Part shown: one piece after another, positions 17,199 to 27,399 of the stretch
Layout: each line of letters opens with the position of its first letter
How positions within the stretch are numbered: position 1 is the stretch's first letter
Assembly: GCA_022641375.1 (NCBI GenBank)
Contig: JALCDF010000001.1
Coordinates: 53,125 to 117,124 of the forward strand
Source of the DNA: Megasphaera sp.
GTDB taxonomy: Bacteria > Bacillota > Negativicutes > Veillonellales > Megasphaeraceae
Direction of reading: 5' to 3'
Length of the DNA: 64,000 nucleotides
Program-made: the position numbers and the translations under genes
The notes under the pieces: model-generated
Databases searched by the model: none
What the model was told of the DNA's origin: nothing
Seen by the model: the letters and a program-made list of their open reading frames with translations, nothing else

Positions 17199-17759
17199 TT
17201 ACCAGACTACCCTGCCCAGGACGTGATCAATCGGGACCGGGCCGATAAAGCGGCTGTCACTACTATGATTGCGGTTATCACCCATACAAAATACATATCC
17301 TTCCGGAATCGTAATCGTATCTTTACGGCTGTATGTCATGGATTCATTGATATACGGTTCATCGAGAGCTTCGCCGTTGCGCCATACCTTGCCATCATGG
17401 AAAGCCAGGGTATCACCCGGCCGGCCGATGACCCGTTTTACCCAGACATTTTTAGTCTGCAGATCATGATCAAAAAAAGCCATATAATTGTGCATCGGTT
17501 CCGCTACATCATCTTTCCATGTGCGGGGATAATGGACCCGGCTGTCAATAATGACGATATCACCATAATTCGGCACTTCTTCCATGACATGTGTCCATTT
17601 AGAAACAACAAGGTATTCTCCATTATGTAATGTAGGTACCATCGATTCACCGGAAACCCGTGTCGGTTGAAAAAAGAAAATATGGATAACCATAGCAATG
17701 GCTAATGCTATAATAATAGAATAAATCCATTCGTATGCTTCGTGTAAAATAGTATTCAA
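17199..17759 (-). CDS. lepB: Signal peptidase I
   Basis: The enzyme cleaves signal peptides outside the cytoplasmic membrane. With the chosen TTG start the protein has 186 residues, one membrane anchor at about 11-30, catalytic Ser39 in SGESMVPTL and general base Lys108 in VKRVIGRPGDTL, plus the box GDNRNHSSDSR near the end. AAGGAGG lies six bases before this TTG; an in-frame ATG at 17813 lacks an RBS and would add a basic stretch. The preQ1 aptamer begins right after its stop. Confidence 0.94.
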   Translation of the reverse strand: MNTILHEAYEWIYSIIIALAIAMVIHIFFFQPTRVSGESMVPTLHNGEYLVVSKWTHVMEEVPNYGDIVIIDSRVHYPRTWKDDVAEPMHNYMAFFDHDLQTKNVWVKRVIGRPGDTLAFHDGKVWRNGEALDEPYINESMTYSRKDTITIPEGYVFCMGDNRNHSSDSRFIGPVPIDHVLGRVVW

Positions 17760-17851
17760 ATTGAGCCTCCTTACGTACTTATCTATTTTACCAAACAGAT
17801 ACAGCAAAAGCAAGAGACAAGCAGCAATATCCCCGTCATGAAATACAAGGT

Positions 17852-18394
17852 TTATCTGCTGCCTTTTTCTATCATGTATGCCAATTCTCTGGAGTCCAAT
17901 ACCCCGTTTTTCCGCCCGGTGATTTGTCCATATCTGGCAATCATCAGGGATTGCGGAACGTCATTGACGTTATAATCAGAAGCTGCTGATATATCTGCCG
18001 TATAAAAAGGCAAATCATAGTCATGATTTACAAAAAAAGTCTGCATCTCTTCCTCGGATTTCCCTGCCGCCAGGATAACAAAATAGACCTGGTGTCCATA
18101 TCTGTGATACACATCTTCCAATATATCAAGCTGGGTTATGCTCAACTCACTCCAAGGCATCCAAAATAAAACATATACCGGTTTCTTATTATATAACTCT
18201 CTCATCGTACAGTCTTTTCCCGACTGATCATAGAGGGTAATATTATGGGCCAGTGACTCTGTTTCCATTTGGGAAATACGTTGTGCTTCCTTCTTATCTG
18301 CGTCCTGGGCAATTTTTTCATCTTTGCCGGGCCAAAAAAACAGCATGATAATGATACAAATAAGTGCCAGGACGATCAAAATCTTATTTTTCAT
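17852..18394 (-). CDS. Membrane-anchored thioredoxin-fold protein lacking the CxxC site
   Basis: The 180 residues have an N-terminal membrane anchor (about 4-21) and then a TlpA/ResA-like thioredoxin fold: DQSGKDCTMRELYNKKPVYVLFW, a YFVILAAG strand, and a VNDVPQSLMI segment with the cis-proline. Where the redox motif WCxxC should be, the sequence reads WMPWSEL (78-84), so neither catalytic cysteine is present. It cannot act as a classic disulfide reductase and may bind or chaperone instead. It overlaps the dehydrogenase stop by 4 bp and lies 92 bp upstream of lepB. Confidence 0.8.
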   Translation of the reverse strand: MKNKILIVLALICIIIMLFFWPGKDEKIAQDADKKEAQRISQMETESLAHNITLYDQSGKDCTMRELYNKKPVYVLFWMPWSELSITQLDILEDVYHRYGHQVYFVILAAGKSEEEMQTFFVNHDYDLPFYTADISAASDYNVNDVPQSLMIARYGQITGRKNGVLDSRELAYMIEKGSR

Positions 18395-19359
18395 TTCTTA
18401 TAGCCTGTCGAAAAATCAACAAGATTCCGTAACGGTTTGCCCGCTAAAAAGTTTCTCAGATTCGCAGCGGCAATATGAATAATATTATCATGGGTCGCCT
18501 GCAAATGATATCCGCCAGAAACATGAGGTGTAATATAAATACCTTTCGTATGCCACATCAGGTCCCCGTCAGGCAGCGGTTCCGGATCGGTTACATCAAC
18601 GGCAGCCCCGGCAAGATGGCCGCCTTTCACGGCATTACAGAGGTCTTTTTGAACAACATTGGATCCCCGGCCGATATTCAAAAAATAAGCTCCCCTTTTC
18701 ATCGCCGCAAAACGTTCGCTGGTATAAAGATGATATGTTGCCGCCGTATCCGGCAGACAGGATGCAACAATATCCGCCCTGGCCAGATATGTATCAAGTT
18801 CATCCATCGTCCCCATTTCATCTGCTTCCGGCACCAATACGGTGCTGCGGCGGTGAATCCCCGTGACATGGGCTCCCATCGCTTTCATCCGTTTGCCGAA
18901 CTGGCGTCCGATATCACCAAACCCGATAATCAACACCTGCGCACCATAAATAGATTGGACAGTCCCTTCATCATGCCAGTATCCCTTTTTTTGATTATCA
19001 TAATACACATATAATTTTTTCATCATCGCCAGGAGCTGTCCTGTCATATGTTCTGCCAATGCCAGTCCATAGGCACCGGTAGCGTTGGTCAGATATACAC
19101 CGTCAGCTAATATGCCCGGCCGGCAGTATGAATTGGCTCCGGCACTGTTAAGCTGGAGCCATTGGAGATGTACCGCTTTGGACAAAAGTGATGGGGCGAT
19201 GTTGCCGATAATGACATCAGCTTCTGTCAAAATCGAATCCGGTACCTGCACTTCTACCGGTCCCTTGGGCTGAAGATAGATGATTTCATTTTCACCAGCA
19301 GCTGCTTCCAGCCATTTTCGATGCTGCTGATTGGTTTCCATTGCCACTATTATTTTCAT
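18391..19359 (-). CDS. D-2-hydroxyacid dehydrogenase family protein
   Basis: The 322-residue NAD(P)-dependent oxidoreductase has the Rossmann motif GFGDIGRQFGKRMKAMGAHV at about 147-166 with a basic IHRRS after the second strand, which hints at NADP. Catalytic residues are Arg in NIGRGSNVV, Glu in DVTDPEPLP and His in TPHVSGG. It lacks the ACT domain of SerA, so it resembles the GhrA/phosphonate-type group acting on glyoxylate, hydroxypyruvate or branched 2-oxo acids; the substrate is open. GAGGGATC precedes the ATG. It is coupled to the thioredoxin-like gene. Confidence 0.88.
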   Translation of the reverse strand: MKIIVAMETNQQHRKWLEAAAGENEIIYLQPKGPVEVQVPDSILTEADVIIGNIAPSLLSKAVHLQWLQLNSAGANSYCRPGILADGVYLTNATGAYGLALAEHMTGQLLAMMKKLYVYYDNQKKGYWHDEGTVQSIYGAQVLIIGFGDIGRQFGKRMKAMGAHVTGIHRRSTVLVPEADEMGTMDELDTYLARADIVASCLPDTAATYHLYTSERFAAMKRGAYFLNIGRGSNVVQKDLCNAVKGGHLAGAAVDVTDPEPLPDGDLMWHTKGIYITPHVSGGYHLQATHDNIIHIAAANLRNFLAGKPLRNLVDFSTGYKK

Positions 19360-19424
19360 GATGATCCCTCTTATCTCAGATAGTTACGGGTATATTATCC
19401 TATATTCATGTCTCCTTGTAAATA

Positions 19425-19468
19425 GAAAAAATCCGTAAATCGGACCATCCGGCCCTTTTTACGGATTT
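19425..19468 (-). terminator. Terminator of the carbamoyltransferase gene
   Basis: An 11-bp outer stem (19429-19439 with 19458-19468) encloses an inner CGGA/TCCG pair. The minus-strand transcript continues into a run of Ts (As at 19425-19431). It lies just after the carbamoyltransferase stop. Confidence 0.8.
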
Positions 19469-19512
19469 ATCAGTGTCATACTACTGCTGCGTATTGATTT
19501 AACAACTGCTGA

Positions 19513-20454
19513 CTACCAGTCCAGTTTTCCTGTTATAAGGTATACTAAGAGGCCTTTTTCAGCATGACGGCGGTTTTCGGCTTCATCGAGGATGGTTTCC
19601 AAATGTTTTTCCATGATATCCTGCGTAACTTCAAAACCAGGATGAATGGGCATATCATGAAAGACCATCGTATCGGTTTCTGCCATCAGGTCGTCATCGA
19701 TCTGATACGGCATCATCATATTGATGATAGAATCTTTCTTTTCTTTATACGCCGGATTGGTGAAAAATTCCATATCGACCCACGTATCGGTATAAACGCA
19801 ATCTACATCAGCAACGACCTTTTTCAATTCTGCCTTGGAGATATCTGTAGGAAGTTCGACATAATGACCAGTCTTTTTCAAATCATCATAAAAATCTTGT
19901 CCGATAGCCATGACCTGGCTGAACGGCGTCAGACCATACATGGTTCCACCCATTTTAGTAACGATTTCACTAAGAGAATTATACGTGTTATTTTTAGCTC
20001 CGATATACAATACTTTGGCATCAAAATGACCCGTCTTTTCATAGAGCGTAAGCATATCTGCCAATGCCTGTGTCGGGTGAAATGTATTATCACACCCATT
20101 GATGACCGGTACCGTCCCATGTTTCATAAACGACATGGTCGTTTCGGATTTTTTGAACCGTCCCATGATGCAATCCACATTGCGGCAAACATATTTTACT
20201 TCGCTCATGATATCTCCGATTGTAAAATTACTGTCGGCCCATTTCTGATTATATGATTTCCCTCCTAATTCTTCCATTCCGATGGAAAAAGATAAGTAGG
20301 TTCGATTCGATGTTTTTTCAAATAAAGTGTATAATTTTTTACCGTCCAGAAGATGATCATAAGCACTCTGGTTTTGTTTTATTTTTTCTGCCAGCAATAA
20401 AATCCCTTTTAATTCAGCTTCTGTATAATCGGAAAAGCTATTCATATGTTTCAT
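19513..20454 (-). CDS. Ornithine-carbamoyltransferase-like protein, atypical active site
   Basis: The 313 residues have the ATCase/OTCase two-domain look. The carbamoyl-phosphate loop is SNRTY (49-53) instead of STRTR, Arg99 is in GRFKK, and HPTQALAD (126-133) is intact. The ornithine-side loop, HCLP in true OTCases, reads HDMPIHPGFE. Carbamoyl phosphate binding therefore looks kept while the acceptor amino acid may differ. Uncharacterised relatives are often labelled argF or YgeW-like. It is monocistronic with its own strong promoter, and no arginine, arginine-deiminase or purine genes are adjacent. Confidence 0.8.
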   Translation of the reverse strand: MKHMNSFSDYTEAELKGILLLAEKIKQNQSAYDHLLDGKKLYTLFEKTSNRTYLSFSIGMEELGGKSYNQKWADSNFTIGDIMSEVKYVCRNVDCIMGRFKKSETTMSFMKHGTVPVINGCDNTFHPTQALADMLTLYEKTGHFDAKVLYIGAKNNTYNSLSEIVTKMGGTMYGLTPFSQVMAIGQDFYDDLKKTGHYVELPTDISKAELKKVVADVDCVYTDTWVDMEFFTNPAYKEKKDSIINMMMPYQIDDDLMAETDTMVFHDMPIHPGFEVTQDIMEKHLETILDEAENRRHAEKGLLVYLITGKLDW

Positions 20455-20500
20455 TTATATACATCCTCCAAACTATGACCTCAACTCTAAATGTATTTAT

Positions 20501-20529
20501 ATTCTAACACATCTCATTCTTTTGTTCAA
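20501..20529 (-). promoter_or_regulatory. Promoter of the carbamoyltransferase gene
   Basis: On the minus strand TTGAAC (20524-20529) and TAGAAT (20501-20506) are 17 bp apart, with an upstream TG forming an extended -10. It lies about 47 bp before the start codon. Confidence 0.8.
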
Positions 20530-20575
20530 GTTTTTATGCAATATTTTTACAATTTCATGCACGGCAGGGTATAAT

Positions 20576-20608
20576 AAAAAGCTGTTGGAATAACTCCAAC
20601 AGCTTTTT
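20576..20608 (-). terminator. Terminator of the ATP synthase operon
   Basis: A 14-bp stem (20576-20589 with 20595-20608) with a five-base loop ends in a T-run on the minus strand. It stands 20 bp past the atpC stop. Confidence 0.9.
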
Positions 20609-20627
20609 ACTGATTTCGTACTAGTGA

Positions 20628-21044
20628 TTACTTGTCTTTATTGGCAACATTCAGACGGCATAATGCCCGCTGTAATGCAAGCTGCGCCCGTTCGATGTCA
20701 ATCGTGTTTCCCGCATCGCTAAGTCGTTTTTCTGCTCTTCCCTTAGCTGCGTTAGCCCGATCTATATCAATATCTGCCGGTCTTTCCGCCGCCGGCGTAA
20801 TGACCGTGATCTTGTTGTTATTAACTTCCAAAAAGCCTTTAGCAGCCGTAATGCATTCACGTTTGCCATTCACTTCATATTCCAGAGGCCAAATAGCAAG
20901 AGATGCAATAAGCGGCGCATGATGAGGCATGATGCCCAAATCCCCATCTAATGCACGAGCAAGAACAAATGTAACATCTTCACTCAGCACAGCAGCGTCT
21001 GGCGTAATCACTTCCAAATGAATTGTACTTCTTGATTCTGCCAT
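20628..21044 (-). CDS. atpC: ATP synthase F1 epsilon subunit
   Basis: The 138-residue epsilon subunit is part of the central stalk and can inhibit ATP hydrolysis. It has the N-terminal beta-sandwich (IHLEVITPDAAVLSEDVTFV, GDLGIMPHHAPLIASLA) and a C-terminal helical pair rich in Ala and Arg (ANAAKGRAEKRLSDAG, ERAQLALQRALCRL). The gene is last in the atp operon, three bases after atpD, and followed by a strong terminator. Its length is normal. Confidence 0.97.
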   Translation of the reverse strand: MAESRSTIHLEVITPDAAVLSEDVTFVLARALDGDLGIMPHHAPLIASLAIWPLEYEVNGKRECITAAKGFLEVNNNKITVITPAAERPADIDIDRANAAKGRAEKRLSDAGNTIDIERAQLALQRALCRLNVANKDK

Positions 21045-21047
21045 TGC

Positions 21048-22487
<1,440 letters not shown>

Positions 22488-22516
22488 TTAATTTTAGTCA
22501 AACCGTAGTACCTGCA

Positions 22517-23374
22517 TTACTGCAGCGCATTAGCACCGCTGACGATTTCTGTCAATTCATTGGTAATGCCGGACTGACGGACTTTGTTATAATGAACCGT
22601 CAGTTTATCAAGCAGCTCTCCTGCATTGTCCGTTGCCGACGTCATAGCCGTCATACGGGCGCCTAATTCACTGGCTGCTGATTGAAGCAAACCATTGTAT
22701 ACGAACATATCCAGATATTGCGGCAAAAGGGATGACAGCACTTCCTGTGCATCCGGTGCGAAAAGATATTCTTCCCGCGGTCCCTGTGCTCCTTCTGTTT
22801 CATGCTGTTCGATAGGCAGCATTTTTACAGTTTGAACAGTCTGAGACAATGCCGATTTGAAATGCGTATAGATGACATAGACTTCGTCTACTTCACCAGA
22901 CAAAAATTGTTTTGTAGCAAGATGCGAAATAGCCTGAGCATTGACAAACTGGGGCTTATCGGAAAAACCACTCCAACGCTTGTCAGGAACAACTCGCAAA
23001 TGCTTCAGATATTCTGCCGGTTTGCGGCCTGTCGTAATAATATACGAGGCACTACGGGGCTTATTTTTGAGGACAGCCACCATAGCCTTGTTGATATTGG
23101 AGCTATAAGCCCCTGCTAATCCTTTATCGGCACCGATAAATATATAACAGGTCTTTTTCACTTCCCGGGCTGTAAATAAAGCATTATCATCAGAGGAAGC
23201 TGCCGATAACCGCTGCAGCATCCCTTCAATTTTGTCGGTATAGGGGGCTGTTGCCAGCGCCCGTTCCTGTGCACGGCGCAGTCGTACGGAGGATACCATC
23301 TTCATGGCCTTGGTAATCTGCTGGGTATTCGTAACGGATTTAATCCGCTTGTTTATTTCGCGTGCACTCGGCAT
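22517..23374 (-). CDS. atpG: ATP synthase F1 gamma subunit
   Basis: The 285-residue rotor shaft starts with MPSAREINKRIKSVTNTQQITKAMKMVS, the conserved N-terminal helix, and ends with MTSATDNAGELLDKLTVHYNKVRQSGITNELTEIVSGANAL, the conserved C-terminal helix; together they form the coiled coil inside the alpha-beta ring. It follows atpA by three bases. Nothing is missing. Confidence 0.98.
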   Translation of the reverse strand: MPSAREINKRIKSVTNTQQITKAMKMVSSVRLRRAQERALATAPYTDKIEGMLQRLSAASSDDNALFTAREVKKTCYIFIGADKGLAGAYSSNINKAMVAVLKNKPRSASYIITTGRKPAEYLKHLRVVPDKRWSGFSDKPQFVNAQAISHLATKQFLSGEVDEVYVIYTHFKSALSQTVQTVKMLPIEQHETEGAQGPREEYLFAPDAQEVLSSLLPQYLDMFVYNGLLQSAASELGARMTAMTSATDNAGELLDKLTVHYNKVRQSGITNELTEIVSGANALQ

Positions 23375-23377
23375 AGA

Positions 23378-24913
23378 TTATTCCTCCTCCTTGATCAGAG
23401 TGTGGGATGCACCATATTCTTTAGTGAATTCCACAACAGCTTTCTGGAGGGTATCTTCGTCTTCTTTACCGAGCTGTTTCGTTTCCTTGATATGCTGACC
23501 GACTTCCGGATAGTTAGCATGCATGAATTTGATAAAGCCTTCTTCAAATTCCGGTACTTCTTTGACTTCGACCGGCATCAGATAGTCTTTCACTGCCAAA
23601 TATACTTCCATGACCTGATCTTCAACAGGCATTGGCTGATATTGCGGCTGAATCAACATCTGCATCGTCCGTTCGCCCTGATCGATCTGGGCTTTCGTAT
23701 TTTTATCAAGATCGGACCCAAATTGTGCAAATGCTGCCAATTCACGGTACTGGGCAAGACTCAGACGTAATGTACCGGCAACCTTCTTCATCGCCTTGAT
23801 TTGGGCAGACCCACCTACACGGGATACGGACAACCCGACATTGATAGCCGGACGTACACCGGAGTTGAATAATTCTGTTTCCAGGAAAATCTGGCCATCC
23901 GTAATAGAAATAACGTTGGTCGGAATATATGCGGATAAGTCACCCGCCAGTGTTTCAATAATAGGCAATGCCGTAATCGAACCGCCGCCTAAGTCATCGG
24001 ACAATTTAGCTGCCCGTTCGAGCAAACGGGAATGTAAATAAAATACATCGCCCGGATATGCTTCACGTCCTGGCGGACGGCGCAAAAGCAAACTCATTGC
24101 ACGATATGCCTGCGCATGCTTGGAAAGATCATCGTATACACAAAGGACATCCTTGCCCTGATCCATAAAGTATTCGCCCATAGCTACACCGGCATACGGA
24201 GCTAGATACTGAACTGGAGAACCATCGGAAGCCGTAGCAACGACGACGATTGTATAACTCATGGCATTATGCTGTTCCAATGTACGTACGACACGGGCAA
24301 CAGTAGATGCCTTCTGGCCTATAGCCACATAAATACAAAGGACGCCGCTGTCCTTCTGGTTAATGATCGTATCCAACGCAATGGCGGTTTTACCGGTACC
24401 ACGGTCGCCGATAATCAATTCACGTTGTCCACGACCGATAGGTACCATGGAGTCGATAGCTTTCAAACCTGTCTGCAATGGTACTTTAACCGGCTGACGA
24501 TCAGCAATACCATGTGCTTTGACTTCTATCAGACGGGTTTCCTTGGTATCAATGGCACCTTTGCCATCGATAGGACCCCCTAAAGGATTTACGACACGGC
24601 CCAACAACGCATCCCCAACAGGAACACGCATAACACGGCCGGTACGGCGTACGGTGTCGCCTTCCTTGATAAGATAGTCATTACCAAGCAGTACAGCACC
24701 GACATTATCTTCTTCCAGGTTCAAAGCCAGCCCATATACATCATGAGGCAATTCCAGCAATTCCCCGGACATGCACTTATCCAAACCATAAATGTGAGCA
24801 ATTCCATCCCCGACTTCCAGGACGGTGCCGACATCGTCGACGTTCATTTCCACATCATAATCTTCGATTTGTTTTTTAATTATAGCCGTTATTTCTTCTG
24901 GCTTCATTTTCAT
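23378..24913 (-). CDS. atpA: ATP synthase F1 alpha subunit
   Basis: The 511-residue noncatalytic nucleotide-binding subunit has Walker [14 protein letters not shown] at about 169-181, the arginine-finger region in [23 protein letters not shown], and the N-terminal beta-barrel ([25 protein letters not shown]). Its ATG shares one base with the atpH stop (TAATG). Length and motifs are normal. Confidence 0.99.
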   Translation of the reverse strand: MKMKPEEITAIIKKQIEDYDVEMNVDDVGTVLEVGDGIAHIYGLDKCMSGELLELPHDVYGLALNLEEDNVGAVLLGNDYLIKEGDTVRRTGRVMRVPVGDALLGRVVNPLGGPIDGKGAIDTKETRLIEVKAHGIADRQPVKVPLQTGLKAIDSMVPIGRGQRELIIGDRGTGKTAIALDTIINQKDSGVLCIYVAIGQKASTVARVVRTLEQHNAMSYTIVVVATASDGSPVQYLAPYAGVAMGEYFMDQGKDVLCVYDDLSKHAQAYRAMSLLLRRPPGREAYPGDVFYLHSRLLERAAKLSDDLGGGSITALPIIETLAGDLSAYIPTNVISITDGQIFLETELFNSGVRPAINVGLSVSRVGGSAQIKAMKKVAGTLRLSLAQYRELAAFAQFGSDLDKNTKAQIDQGERTMQMLIQPQYQPMPVEDQVMEVYLAVKDYLMPVEVKEVPEFEEGFIKFMHANYPEVGQHIKETKQLGKEDEDTLQKAVVEFTKEYGASHTLIKEEE

Positions 24914-25479
24914 TATTCGTCCGTCACCCCATTCATAACGTCAGCTTTCAGCAGCGTATGTCTCATATCGCGCAATTGCCGCAACAAGCTTCCGTCGATT
25001 AGTCTGTCACCAATCTGAACAATGACCCCGCCAATAATGGTCGGATCAACATAGTAAAGCGGATCGATTTTTTGACCGGTCAGCTTTTCCAAACTGGCAA
25101 GTAATTTCTTTTCTTCTTCTGCCGATAGTTTTTTGACGACGCGAATTTTAGCAACCGTAATATTCTGAGCCTTGCGGGCCAAATCGATAAACCCATCAAT
25201 AGCACAGATGATAGCTGCTTCACGCCGGCGATCCACCATGACGTAGAGAAACTGTAACACCAGTTTTGATAAACTATCAGCAAATACTTCTTTCAATGTT
25301 TCCTTTTTTGACGCTTCCGGCACCAGGGGATGATTGAGGAATTTCCAAAGTTCCGGATTTTCCTGGAATGTATCCCGTACCATTTTCAGCTCATTTCCAA
25401 ATCCTTCAAGCTTCTTCTGTTCGCTGGCAATGTCAAATAACGCCTGGCTGTATTTGCTATAAACGATTTCGGGTATCAT
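24913..25479 (-). CDS. atpH: ATP synthase F1 delta subunit
   Basis: The 188-residue delta subunit links the peripheral stalk to the top of F1. It has the N-terminal helical bundle ([41 protein letters not shown]) and a C-terminal domain ending in [20 protein letters not shown], the family signature. It starts two bases after atpF and overlaps atpA by one base. Confidence 0.97.
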   Translation of the reverse strand: MIPEIVYSKYSQALFDIASEQKKLEGFGNELKMVRDTFQENPELWKFLNHPLVPEASKKETLKEVFADSLSKLVLQFLYVMVDRRREAAIICAIDGFIDLARKAQNITVAKIRVVKKLSAEEEKKLLASLEKLTGQKIDPLYYVDPTIIGGVIVQIGDRLIDGSLLRQLRDMRHTLLKADVMNGVTDE

Positions 25480-25481
25480 GA

Positions 25482-25979
25482 TTAATTCCCCTTTGCACGT
25501 TGGCTGTGAATTCGATCAATGCAGTCCGCAATCAGTTTAGTATTAACATCATTATCCATATTTTTTTGGAGCAGTTTTTCTGCTACAGCCATAGACAGTG
25601 TTACTACTTCATTATGCATTTCTCTGATAGCGGCTTCACGTTCATTCTTGATTTCAGCCTGAGCAATTTCTTTTTCCCGGATAATCTGAGTGCGGATCGC
25701 TTCGAGTTGTTCTTGTGATTCTTTATTGGCCTGTTTCATCGCTTTATCGACGATAGCCTGCGCTTCAGCCCGGGCATTTTGAAGCTGTGCTTCATAGCCT
25801 GCTTTGATTTTAGCGGCTTCGTCACGATTTTTGGCAGCTTCACCAAGGTCCGACGCGATTTTATTTCTCCGGTCTTCCAACACTTTCAACAGAGGTTTGT
25901 AAGCAAACTTTGCTAAAATAGCTACTAAGATGACAAAGTTGAGTAATTGGAAAATCAACGTACCATTGATACTAACCAA
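25482..25979 (-). CDS. atpF: ATP synthase Fo b subunit
   Basis: The 165-residue peripheral-stalk subunit has one N-terminal membrane helix (about 7-26, LIFQLLNFVILVAILAKFAY) and a long charged coiled coil with many Ala, Glu and Lys to the end. The start is a TTG with GGAGG eight bases upstream. It lies between atpE and atpH in the standard order; only one b-type gene is present. Confidence 0.96.
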   Translation of the reverse strand: MVSINGTLIFQLLNFVILVAILAKFAYKPLLKVLEDRRNKIASDLGEAAKNRDEAAKIKAGYEAQLQNARAEAQAIVDKAMKQANKESQEQLEAIRTQIIREKEIAQAEIKNEREAAIREMHNEVVTLSMAVAEKLLQKNMDNDVNTKLIADCIDRIHSQRAKGN

Positions 25980-26026
25980 TATAATTCCCTCCTTGGCTGT
26001 GATTCATAATTCATCTTTTTGTAGTA

Positions 26027-26284
26027 TTAAAGCATGCTGACAAACGGATTAGCGAATACCAATACGATAGCGATAACCGTTGCGATGATAGGCATGGATT
26101 CAATCAAGCCAACAGAAATAAGGAAGTTTACGAGAAGTTTGCCGCCCATTTCCGGCTGGCGAGCTATCCCTTCGAGCATCTTAGATGCAGCATGACCATC
26201 ACCAATAGCAGCGCCCATAGCTGCGAATCCAACACCCAAACCTGCACCAACTGCTGACAATGCCAATATTAACGCTTTTTCCAT
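26027..26284 (-). CDS. atpE: ATP synthase Fo c subunit
   Basis: The 85-residue ring subunit has two membrane helices joined by the ARQPEM loop. The essential carboxylate is Glu62, followed by Ser63, in helix 2 (LIESMPII). In helix 1, Asp29 (AIGDG) sits where Na+ enzymes have Gln32 and E. coli has Ile28. Two carboxylates therefore face the ion site, as in the Na+ rotor of Fusobacterium nucleatum (Glu32 and Glu65). The Thr and Tyr of classic Na+ sites are Met64 and Ile67 here, so the coupling ion stays open. Confidence 0.97.
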   Translation of the reverse strand: MEKALILALSAVGAGLGVGFAAMGAAIGDGHAASKMLEGIARQPEMGGKLLVNFLISVGLIESMPIIATVIAIVLVFANPFVSML

Positions 26285-26326
26285 AATAAATAACCTCCCT
26301 AATATTCATAAATAGTTGTGCTGCCC

Positions 26327-26998
26327 TTAATCTTCGGTAAAGGACGAAGCCAGATACGATGTCGTCAGAATCGTAAAAATAAATGCCTGGATCAGACCAA
26401 TGACGATACTAAATAAGAGCCAAATCATCGGCACCCCTGCAGGCACAAGGAAATACAAAACTTCCATCAGGATTTCGCCAGCCAAAATATTCCCAAAAAG
26501 ACGGAACGCCAATGTGAGCGGTCTGGTGATTTCATCCAACAAGTTAATAAGGACGAACGGTACATACGGATCAAAAAAATGCTTAAAATGCTTCTTGACT
26601 CCCTGATTCTTCAACGCCATGAAATGTACCATAAAAGATGATATCAATGCCAAAGCCACTGTCGTATTCAAATCATTAGTCGGTGACGCCAGAACATGAG
26701 GACTTGGTAACAGCCCTAATTCATTAGCAAACAAGATAAACAAAAACATCGTCAGCAACACGGAGACGACCTGTCCATATTTAGGTCCTATCGTTTCCTT
26801 GAACTGGGACAACAGCGATTCGATAACAATTTCCATCGCATTTTGTAATCCCGACGGCACAAGGGACCGACCCCGTGTAGCCGCAACTGAAACAATAATG
26901 ACCAAGGCTGCCGTCAACCAGGTTAAATAAATGGTATCCATGTTGACATTCATGCCTAACAGCTGGACGATTAAATGATTACCGGTATGTAGTTCCAT
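26327..26998 (-). CDS. atpB: ATP synthase Fo a subunit
   Basis: The 223-residue stator channel has five to six membrane helices. The key helix reads LTLAFRLFGNILAGEILMEVL, with the essential Arg in the conserved AFRLFGN motif, and the last helix region is IQAFIFTILTTSYLASSFTED. A second conserved part is LFANELGLLPSPHVLASPTNDLNTT. It follows the atpI-like gene by three bases and is first of the core atp genes. Confidence 0.97.
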   Translation of the reverse strand: MELHTGNHLIVQLLGMNVNMDTIYLTWLTAALVIIVSVAATRGRSLVPSGLQNAMEIVIESLLSQFKETIGPKYGQVVSVLLTMFLFILFANELGLLPSPHVLASPTNDLNTTVALALISSFMVHFMALKNQGVKKHFKHFFDPYVPFVLINLLDEITRPLTLAFRLFGNILAGEILMEVLYFLVPAGVPMIWLLFSIVIGLIQAFIFTILTTSYLASSFTED

Positions 26999-27001
26999 AC
27001 G

Positions 27002-27388
27002 CTATCCCTCCTTTCTCCGTCGTAAATGAATAGTATTCTTCACCGTATCCGCAATGATTATTATCCGGTAAGAAAGAATGCCGGCTACAGCTGCCCAAAA
27101 ATGAATCGATGGGTAATGTGAAATGAGAATCAATACAAGACAAATCAGCAAGATCCGCATTCCTGCTCCGCCACGAATAAAGGAAACTATCCGTTCCGGT
27201 GGTAAATGTAAGGCCCGTGAGCACCGACTCGTAAGCATGGCAAAATACACCAGATTCACTCCACAGCCGGCTAACCAGCCTGTCATATATTCCCAGCCAC
27301 CGCCTAATGCAAGCAGCGACGTGACAATACAAGTTAAACCTATGAACTTAAATATTGTTGCCTTCACGTATATTGTGAATTCTTCCAT
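27002..27388 (-). CDS. atpI: ATP synthase subunit I-like membrane protein
   Basis: The 128-residue protein has four hydrophobic stretches and the AtpI-like pattern TSLLALGGGWEYMTGWLAGCGVNLVYFAML with the conserved glycines. AtpI helps c-ring assembly or cation handling and is not part of the final enzyme. It sits between the AtpZ-like gene and atpB, the standard place. The symbol is given on position and pattern. Confidence 0.85.
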   Translation of the reverse strand: MEEFTIYVKATIFKFIGLTCIVTSLLALGGGWEYMTGWLAGCGVNLVYFAMLTSRCSRALHLPPERIVSFIRGGAGMRILLICLVLILISHYPSIHFWAAVAGILSYRIIIIADTVKNTIHLRRRKEG

Positions 27389-27399
27389 AAGGGCCTTCC

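Noticed and set aside
19564-20256. Plus-strand 230-codon frame
   Set aside because: It is antisense to the carbamoyltransferase and shows no family motif.
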